A stretch of DNA of 17,684 nucleotides from Fibrobacterales bacterium. GTDB lineage: Bacteria > Fibrobacterota > Fibrobacteria > Fibrobacterales > Fibrobacteraceae. Below the pieces are notes generated by a model. It did not search any database. It had not been told where the DNA came from and saw only the letters and a list, made by a program, of their open reading frames with translations. The stretch covers positions 1 to 17,684 of the forward strand of contig BNUP01000039.1 of the NCBI GenBank assembly GCA_025997455.1. The letters run 5' to 3'. This document shows positions 13,290 through 17,684 of this stretch, one piece after another (the first letter of the stretch is position 1; the number at the start of each line of letters is the position of its first letter). The position numbers and the translations under genes were made by a program.

Positions 13290-14153
13290 TTAAAAATGCC
13301 GCCAACCCGATGGCTTTATTATTTTTTCTTTTCCGTTTTTGGTTATTAAAATGCAGCCTGCACCCTTTTTTACTTCGCCTATTCTGTTTATGTTCGGTAT
13401 TTTTTCCAAAGCGGTGCGGGCAGATTTGCGGGCGGTGAAAAGCAGTTCGTAATCTTCCCCGCCGTTTAACCAAAATTCATTCTTTACTTCAATTAGTTTT
13501 TCTTCCAACACCATTCTCGCCTTTGATTGCAGAGATAAAATATTTAAGCAGTCAGAAAGCGAATCGCTTAAATCTATGCACGCACCAATACCTTTTATTT
13601 TTGATAACTTTGCACCGAGTTTCAAAGGCGGGTTCGGAACTCGGCTATAATTGCTCGCGGCAGATAAACCGAGAGTTCCCGATACCCAAATATCATCACC
13701 TGTTTTTGCCGCGGAACGCAATAAAACTCGACCTTCTTTTTTCCCGAAAACCGTAATTGAAAAAACGCCGAGAGTTCCTCCCGTTGTGTCGCCGCCTATA
13801 ATTTTCACCTTATGCTTTTTACAAATTTCCGCAACGGAGTTAGCAATTTCCGTTCTTATTTTTTTGTTCCAATTTTTATTTATGCAAACGGAAAACAGTA
13901 TCGCTTTTGAAATTCCGCCCATTGCATTTATATCTGAAAAGTTAGCGAGAAGGCATTTTTCAACGGCATTTTTAACACTTGCTGGTTGCCCGTTTTCAAT
14001 AATAAAGTGCGTTTCCTCAACCGACATATCTGCGGAAATCAAATAGTCGCCCGCTACAAAAGCATCATCGCCAATTCCCTTTGCAAACATCCCCGCCGCC
14101 TTGCAAATTTGTGAAACAAAGTTAAATTCTGAAGTGGGAATTAAAAGAGGCAT
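13290..14153 (-). CDS. thiL: Thiamine-monophosphate kinase
   Basis: The 287-residue enzyme phosphorylates thiamine monophosphate with ATP to give the cofactor thiamine diphosphate. Family motifs occur in order: GIGDDA (26-31), the Mg-binding D42 in SADMSVEETHF, NFSDINAMGG (71-80), GGDTTGG (120-126), DDIWVSGTLG (153-162), GACIDLSDSLSDCL (190-203) and NGGEDYELLFT near residue 240. It is slightly short of the usual 310-340 but has all key motifs. The ATG at 14153 follows TTTCTACCTTCCCTCC by one base. It is divergent from engB across a repeat block and convergent with fabI. Confidence 0.92.
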   Translation of the reverse strand: MPLLIPTSEFNFVSQICKAAGMFAKGIGDDAFVAGDYLISADMSVEETHFIIENGQPASVKNAVEKCLLANFSDINAMGGISKAILFSVCINKNWNKKIRTEIANSVAEICKKHKVKIIGGDTTGGTLGVFSITVFGKKEGRVLLRSAAKTGDDIWVSGTLGLSAASNYSRVPNPPLKLGAKLSKIKGIGACIDLSDSLSDCLNILSLQSKARMVLEEKLIEVKNEFWLNGGEDYELLFTARKSARTALEKIPNINRIGEVKKGAGCILITKNGKEKIIKPSGWRHF

Positions 14154-14154
14154 T

Positions 14155-14170
14155 GGAGGGAAGGTAGAAA
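14155..14170 (-). promoter_or_regulatory. Candidate minus-7 box TTTCTACCTTCCCTCC of thiL
   Basis: The TA lies 13 bases before ATG 14153 on the minus strand. It is the left end of the two-sided block. Confidence 0.45.
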
Positions 14171-14323
14171 TATGGGGTATAGGGTGTGGGGTGTGGGGTG
14201 TAAAGTTGTGGAGAACTCGGCGGTGCAGGTGGGGAGAAGGGAGTGTAAAGTTGAAAGTGAAAAGTGTAAAGTTATTATTCTTTATTTCTCTATACCCTAC
14301 ACCCTACACCCCATACCCCAAAA

Positions 14324-14337
14324 TTTCTATCTTCCCC
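14324..14337 (+). promoter_or_regulatory. Candidate minus-7 box TTTCTATCTTCCCC of engB
   Basis: The TA lies 15 bases before the in-frame GTG 14343, which is also where homology to EngB begins. No ribosome site precedes that GTG. Confidence 0.45.
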
Positions 14338-14342
14338 AAACT

Positions 14343-14930
14343 GTGCAAATATCAAAAGTGTCTTTTGTTCTCGGAGCGGCATCCATAAAGCAAGTACCGC
14401 AAGACGGTATTCCGCAAATTGCATTTTTGGGAAGGTCTAACGCGGGAAAGTCGAGTTTAATGAACGCGCTTTTTGGCAGACAAATTGTGAAAACGAGCAA
14501 TACGCCGGGGAAAACACGGGAACTCAACTTTTTTTTAGTAAATGAAAATTTTTATTTCGTCGATTTGCCGGGAGTCGGTTATGCAAAAGTCGGTATGAAT
14601 CAAAGAGATGAAATGGCGAAACGGATCAAAGATTATGTTGAACGGGCGCACGATTTACGCGGAGTTGTGTATTTGTTGGATATTCGGCACGGCGGGCACG
14701 CTATTGATTTTGAAACGCTAAACGGAATTCGTGCGGCGGGTCGCCCGATTTTGCTTGTGGCGAGTAAAGCAGATAAACTAAATCAAAAGGAACTTTTTGA
14801 GGCTAAGAAAAAATTGATTGAAAATTTCGGTTTGGAACAACCGCTTGCGGTCAGTGCAAGAACAAAAAAGGGTATGCCTGAATTGTGGCGGGAAATTGAC
14901 ACATTGTTGAACGGCGGATTGCCGCAATGA
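14343..14930 (+). CDS. engB: Ribosome-biogenesis GTPase YsxC/EngB
   Basis: The 195-residue GTPase helps assemble the large ribosomal subunit. From the GTG start the product reads (M)QISKVSFVLGAASIKQ, which fits the normal EngB N-terminus; in-frame codons farther upstream only translate the repeat block. GTPase motifs: G1 GRSNAGKSS (30-38), G2 NTPGKT (53-58), G3 DLPGVGY (74-80), G4 SKADK (141-145) and G5 SARTKKG (171-177). NAG replaces the more common NVG in G1. The start is probably leaderless. The stop overlaps the mlaE-like ATG by four bases (ATGA), so the two are translationally coupled. Confidence 0.95.
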   Translation: MQISKVSFVLGAASIKQVPQDGIPQIAFLGRSNAGKSSLMNALFGRQIVKTSNTPGKTRELNFFLVNENFYFVDLPGVGYAKVGMNQRDEMAKRIKDYVERAHDLRGVVYLLDIRHGGHAIDFETLNGIRAAGRPILLVASKADKLNQKELFEAKKKLIENFGLEQPLAVSARTKKGMPELWREIDTLLNGGLPQ

Positions 14931-15796
14931 CCGAACAAAATACATATTCGCTGAGTCCTCTCGGTCGCACGCTTGAATCTCTCGGTCGTATATTCTTAAA
15001 ATCGCATATCGGGCAATTGATGTCGCTTTGGTTTTTATCGACCCGATCTTTATTTTCACCGCACGGCAACCGTAAAATTGACTTTCAACGAACAGTTGAA
15101 CAAATCTATAACATAGGCATAAAATCGCTTCCGCTTATAATGCTTGTCGGTTCAATTTTGGGAACTGTGCTGATTATAAATACGGTTGGGCTTGTGCCGA
15201 AAGTCGGCTTTGGAAACTTTTTTGGGAATTTAATGGTTATCGCTATAATTCGTGAATTAGGACCCATACTCACGGGCTTTTTAATGGCGGGCAGGAGCGG
15301 GAGTTCGCTCACCACGCATTTTGCAAGTATGAAGGTGAATACCGAGATAGATGCACTCGAAACTCTCGGCGTTAATCCTACAAGATTTTTGGTGATGCCT
15401 TCTCTTTTGGGCGGAATTATAGCGATGCTCCTTGCAAACTGCGCCTTTAATATATCTGCAATAGGTGCGGGTTTTGTAATCACCAAATTTGCAACCGTTG
15501 TTTTTGACGGAGTTTTTCGCGTGCAACTCGAATGGAGTTCCTATTCGCTCTCAATTTTATCTGCCTTGCGCCCGGTTGATTTTATAATGACATTCGTTAA
15601 ACCTTTTATTTTTGCATCTATAATTACCACAAACGCGGTCTATTACGGCTCCAGAATTAAAAATGATATTCGCGAAATTTCGGTTGCAACTTCAAGGTCG
15701 GTGGTGAGTTCCTTTGTCTTTATCGTCGCAAGCGACTTGCTGTTGTCCTTTGCCTACATTTTGGAATATATAAGCAGCGTAAATTCGGTTATTTGA
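14927..15796 (+). CDS. mlaE: MlaE/YrbE-family ABC permease
   Basis: The 289-residue inner-membrane permease belongs to the MlaE family, part of an ABC system (MlaFEDB-like) that moves phospholipids between inner and outer membranes. An interfacial N-terminal helix is followed by about five membrane spans (about 67-88, 100-121, 153-178, 180-205, 225-285 region). Family motifs are RELGPILTGFLMAGRSG (109-125) and EIDALETLGVNP (140-151). The overlap with engB by four bases is an unusual coupling. No ATPase (MlaF) or MCE protein (MlaD) follows; the next genes are on the other strand, so partners must lie elsewhere. Confidence 0.92.
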   Translation: MTEQNTYSLSPLGRTLESLGRIFLKSHIGQLMSLWFLSTRSLFSPHGNRKIDFQRTVEQIYNIGIKSLPLIMLVGSILGTVLIINTVGLVPKVGFGNFFGNLMVIAIIRELGPILTGFLMAGRSGSSLTTHFASMKVNTEIDALETLGVNPTRFLVMPSLLGGIIAMLLANCAFNISAIGAGFVITKFATVVFDGVFRVQLEWSSYSLSILSALRPVDFIMTFVKPFIFASIITTNAVYYGSRIKNDIREISVATSRSVVSSFVFIVASDLLLSFAYILEYISSVNSVI

Positions 15797-15820
15797 GATA
15801 TTACCTCGGCGTTGCAGGCA

Positions 15821-16237
15821 CTAAATACCGTATCTTTCTAAAAAATCCGTAGGTGAAATCGCAGGAACGGAAGAATCCGTAAAATCAGCAATGTTCCGCG
15901 TAATTATCCACTCCGCTTGTGCCAACTTTGCACATTCTACCTGCATACAATCTTCTAAATCATTGAATTTATCGTTTTGAATCGCGATAAGCACCTGCTC
16001 TTTATCAATTCCGACAACATTTAATATATTGCAAAGTTCATATAGAAAAAACCGTCTTTCTTTAACGGTATAAGACTTTCTAAGAATGTAAAAAATATTT
16101 GAAATTGTGTGTGAGGCAATACTTCCGTTAAATTTTTTATCGGAGCACGCTTGTATAATTTTTTCGGATTCTTTTGCGAAATCCGCCCGATTTGTCAAAT
16201 AATCAATAACAACATTTGTGTCAATAAAAATCACCAT
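15821..16237 (-). CDS. PIN-domain toxin (PIN_3 type)
   Basis: The 138-residue product is a PIN_3-type ribonuclease toxin of a type II pair. I chose ATG 16237 (MVIFIDTNVVIDYL) because a longer frame from 16369 only reads the antitoxin gene in another frame. D6 of IDTN, the acidic FNDLEDCMQ (91-99) and RNIADF (114-119) supply the expected metal site; the mid-protein SHTISNIFYILRK is typical of this subfamily, which lacks the glutamate seen in FitB-type toxins. The end SPTDFLERYG resembles the remnant at 3800-3945. It overlaps the antitoxin gene by 17 bases. Confidence 0.88.
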   Translation of the reverse strand: MVIFIDTNVVIDYLTNRADFAKESEKIIQACSDKKFNGSIASHTISNIFYILRKSYTVKERRFFLYELCNILNVVGIDKEQVLIAIQNDKFNDLEDCMQVECAKLAQAEWIITRNIADFTDSSVPAISPTDFLERYGI

Positions 16238-16514
16238 ACTTTTCACTTTTTGCTTCTTGCAACTCCGCCTTGTAGTCAAAGTTGCTCGGCAATGATTTTT
16301 TAATTTTTTGCAGATTTTGGAAAGCCTGCTTTGCAAGGTCAGTTTGAGATTCTTTTTTAGGCTCGGCAACTCGAAACGGTATTGCTCCTATTTCCAAGGA
16401 ACGCAACAAAAAAAGACTCACTGCATCATCTAAGGTAATACCGAACGAGGCAAAAAGTCGTTCTGCTTTAAACTTAATGTCCGAATTTACGGGAATGTTT
16501 GCAACAAGTGCCAT
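16221..16514 (-). CDS. RelB/DinJ-type antitoxin
   Basis: The 97-residue antitoxin pairs with the PIN toxin that overlaps its 3' end. The N-terminal ribbon-helix-helix (ANIPVNSDIKFKAERLFAS, then GITLDDAVSLFLLRSLEIG) and the IPF that follows are the RelB/DinJ signature, giving both dimerisation and DNA binding. The C-terminal half is charged and helical (TDLAKQAFQNLQKIKK) and should cover the toxin. TTTCTATATTACC lies just upstream of the ATG at 16514, so the operon start looks leaderless. Confidence 0.87.
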   Translation of the reverse strand: MALVANIPVNSDIKFKAERLFASFGITLDDAVSLFLLRSLEIGAIPFRVAEPKKESQTDLAKQAFQNLQKIKKSLPSNFDYKAELQEAKSEKYGDFY

Positions 16515-16515
16515 A

Positions 16516-16530
16516 GCGGTAATATAGAAA
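16516..16530 (-). promoter_or_regulatory. Candidate minus-7 box TTTCTATATTACC of the RelB/PIN operon
   Basis: The TA lies 12 bases before ATG 16514 with no ribosome site between. This shows the box-to-start spacing without the long repeat block. Confidence 0.45.
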
Positions 16531-16547
16531 TCCCTACAATGTCATAT

Positions 16548-16562
16548 TCGGGCTTGACCCGA
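16548..16562. repeat. Short palindrome TCGGG-CTTGA-CCCGA
   Basis: It lies in GTCATATTCGGGCTTGACCC and matches the palindrome at 13259-13275. It is a dispersed intergenic repeat and could also close transcription of the secreted-protein operon's neighbour. Confidence 0.5.
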
Positions 16563-16581
16563 TATCCAAAGAATGCAATTT

Positions 16582-17684
16582 TTACCGCACGGTCACGCTT
16601 ACTGTTTGCATTTGCGAGCCGTTCCGCACGCGCACTAAGTATAATCCCTGCGGGAGTTTGTCGAGCAATACCGAATAATTGCCCGCACTTAGCGTTTGGG
16701 TAGCCATTACCGATTTGCCGTTAATGTCAAAGACCGAGACCAAAGTACCGTTATTGGCGGACTGGACTTGAACTCCGTTGCGAATGACTTGAACATTGCC
16801 GATTGTGTTTGTGCCTGCAAAAACCGGCACAGGATTTTCGGATTCATCCGTACTCACAACCAAAGGCTCACTTACAGGAGATGCCGCAAGTGTTTCGGTT
16901 TCTTTTAGACGGGCGGTAAAGGAATACTGCGTATTTGCGGTAAGTCCGTTAAACACTGGTGAGGTTTGCCAATCGCCGCCATTTACACGATACTCGGCTC
17001 CGCTAATCGGTGTAAGCGTAATGATTTTGTCGGTTTTGCTTGCAAGTGTTAGAGTGGGTGCGGCTTGGGCAGACTTATCCGTGCTCACAACCAAAGGCAC
17101 ACTTACAGGAGATGCCGCAAGTGTTGCGGTTTCTTTTAGGCGGGCGGTAAAGGAATAACTTGTGCCCGCAGTAAGTCCGCCAAACTCTGGTGAGGTTTGC
17201 CAATCGCCGCCATCTACACTATACTCGGCACCAACAATTTCCATAAGCGTAATGCTGTTGTCGTTTTTGCTTGCAAGTGCGGGAGCAGCGGGTGCGGCTT
17301 GGGCAGACTTATCCGTACTCACAACCAAAGGCACACTTACAGGAGATGCCGCAAGTGTTTCGGTTTCTTTTAGACGAGCGGTAAAGGAATACTGCGTATT
17401 TGCAGTAAGTCCGTTAAACACAGGGGTGTTTTGCCAATCGCCACCATCTACACGATACTCGGCTCCGCTAATTTCCGCAAGCGTAATGCTGTTGTCGTTT
17501 TTGCTTGCAAGTGTTAGAGTGGGTGCGGCTTGGGCAGACTTATCCGTGCTCACAACTAAAGGCTCACTTACAGGAGATGCCGCAAGTGTTGCGGTTTCTT
17601 TTAGACGGGCGGTAAAGGAATAACTTGTGCCCGCAGTAAGTCCGTCAAACACTGGTGAGGTTTGCCAATCGCCGCCATTTACAC
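16582..17684 (-). CDS. Secreted tandem-repeat protein with type IX-like sorting domain (5' end off window)
   Basis: Only the C-terminal 366 residues are visible; the frame runs off the right edge (a GTG at 17652 is internal, not a start). Four Fn3-like repeats of 77-78 residues follow each other, each with GGDWQTSPVFNGLTAN, YSFTARLKET, LAASPVS and PLVVSTDKSAQAAP blocks. A linker with EVRNG-like NVQVIRNGVQVQ leads into a C-terminal sorting domain of about 75 residues (VFDINGKSV, AGNYSVLLDKLPQGLYLVRVRNG, QTVSVTV), the tail recognised by type IX (Por) secretion for export and anchoring. The catalytic or binding part must lie upstream, outside the window. Repeats are nearly identical at DNA level. 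Confidence 0.85.
   Translation of the reverse strand, partial: VNGGDWQTSPVFDGLTAGTSYSFTARLKETATLAASPVSEPLVVSTDKSAQAAPTLTLASKNDNSITLAEISGAEYRVDGGDWQNTPVFNGLTANTQYSFTARLKETETLAASPVSVPLVVSTDKSAQAAPAAPALASKNDNSITLMEIVGAEYSVDGGDWQTSPEFGGLTAGTSYSFTARLKETATLAASPVSVPLVVSTDKSAQAAPTLTLASKTDKIITLTPISGAEYRVNGGDWQTSPVFNGLTANTQYSFTARLKETETLAASPVSEPLVVSTDESENPVPVFAGTNTIGNVQVIRNGVQVQSANNGTLVSVFDINGKSVMATQTLSAGNYSVLLDKLPQGLYLVRVRNGSQMQTVSVTVR
16968..17684 (-). repeat. Near-identical 231-234-bp coding repeats
   Basis: The mark GCCAATCGCCGCC (on +) recurs at 16968, 17199, 17433 (one base changed) and 17664, giving periods of 231, 234 and 231 bases, all multiples of three. Copies alternate between two subtypes at several sites (NGLTANTQYS against GGLTAGTSYS; ETE against ETA). 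Confidence 0.9.

Larger units (their letters stand above)
14154..14340. repeat. Two-sided promoter repeat block between thiL and engB
   Basis: The left half (minus sense) and right half (plus sense) carry mirror-image CACCCCATACCCC-type runs, GGGGTATAGGGTGTGGGG near 14174-14191 and its inverse CCTACACCCCATACCCC near 14303-14319, each ending in a TTTCTA(C/T)CTTCCC box. The middle has AACTCGGCGGTGCAGG and a GTGTAAAGTTGAAAGTG run. It provides divergent promoters. Confidence 0.65.

Noticed and set aside
14172..14342. N-terminal extension of engB to ATG 14172
   Set aside because: It would translate the whole two-sided repeat block, and EngB homology starts at GTG 14343.
16238..16369. Longer start for the RelB-linked PIN toxin
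   Set aside because: The added 44 residues lie inside the antitoxin gene in another frame; MVIFIDTN is the normal PIN start.
16696..17623. Plus-strand open frames opposite the Fn3 repeats
   Set aside because: They are mirror frames of a strongly supported minus-strand coding repeat and resemble no protein family.
1..17684. tRNA, rRNA, transposase or CRISPR genes
   Set aside because: None was seen by eye on either strand; no TTCGA-type T-loop with acceptor pairing and no transposase motifs were found.

Overview
The window fits an AT-leaning, Gram-negative bacterium of the FCB superphylum; Fibrobacterota or a near relative is my best guess. The support is a TolC-type outer-membrane protein, a lipoprotein and a beta-barrel-like protein, a tandem-repeat protein ending in a type IX-like (Por) sorting domain, and many promoters with a TAnnTT(T/C)-like minus-7 box close to the start codon. 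The phylum is inferred from style, not from a marker gene.

Layout, left to right: a TolC-like efflux protein (+); glutamine-dependent NAD synthetase (-); a junk-rich gap with a decayed PIN toxin and a heptamer tract; an acyltransferase-3 membrane protein (+); a gene-free gap with three 60-bp tandem repeats; a Phd/PIN toxin-antitoxin pair (-); an unknown protein plus a membrane-anchored M23 peptidase (+); serine acetyltransferase (-); a beta-barrel-like protein overlapping the PLP-homeostasis protein YggS (+); a lipoprotein and FabI (+); ThiL (-) divergent from EngB-MlaE (+); a RelB/PIN pair (-); and the 3' part of a repeat-rich secreted protein (-). It is mostly housekeeping genes in short one- or two-gene transcription units that often switch strand, with accessory toxin-antitoxin material between them.

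The most striking content is non-coding. (1) Four copies of a ~145-bp element, all on + (1454-1596, 5176-5320, 9685-9827, 11507-11653), share three hairpins. The central hairpin is conserved in sequence. The two flanking hairpins change sequence but keep pairing, and within each copy their arms resemble each other, so the element could also refold into one long dyad. I do not recognise this as a known RNA or mobile-element family. (2) A degenerate repeat block, built from runs like CACCCCATACCCC and CTTTCAACTTTACAC, ends in TTTCTAYCTTCYCC only a few bases before the start codons of five unrelated genes; it looks like a portable promoter producing leaderless or nearly leaderless mRNAs. The same TTTCTAnnTT box occurs at the same distance without the repeat before two more genes, and a TTACTA variant before a third. 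This pattern supports GTG starts for cysE, engB and the barrel protein.

Limits: no searches or folding were run. Names rest on motifs read by eye, and start sites on promoter or ribosome-site context.
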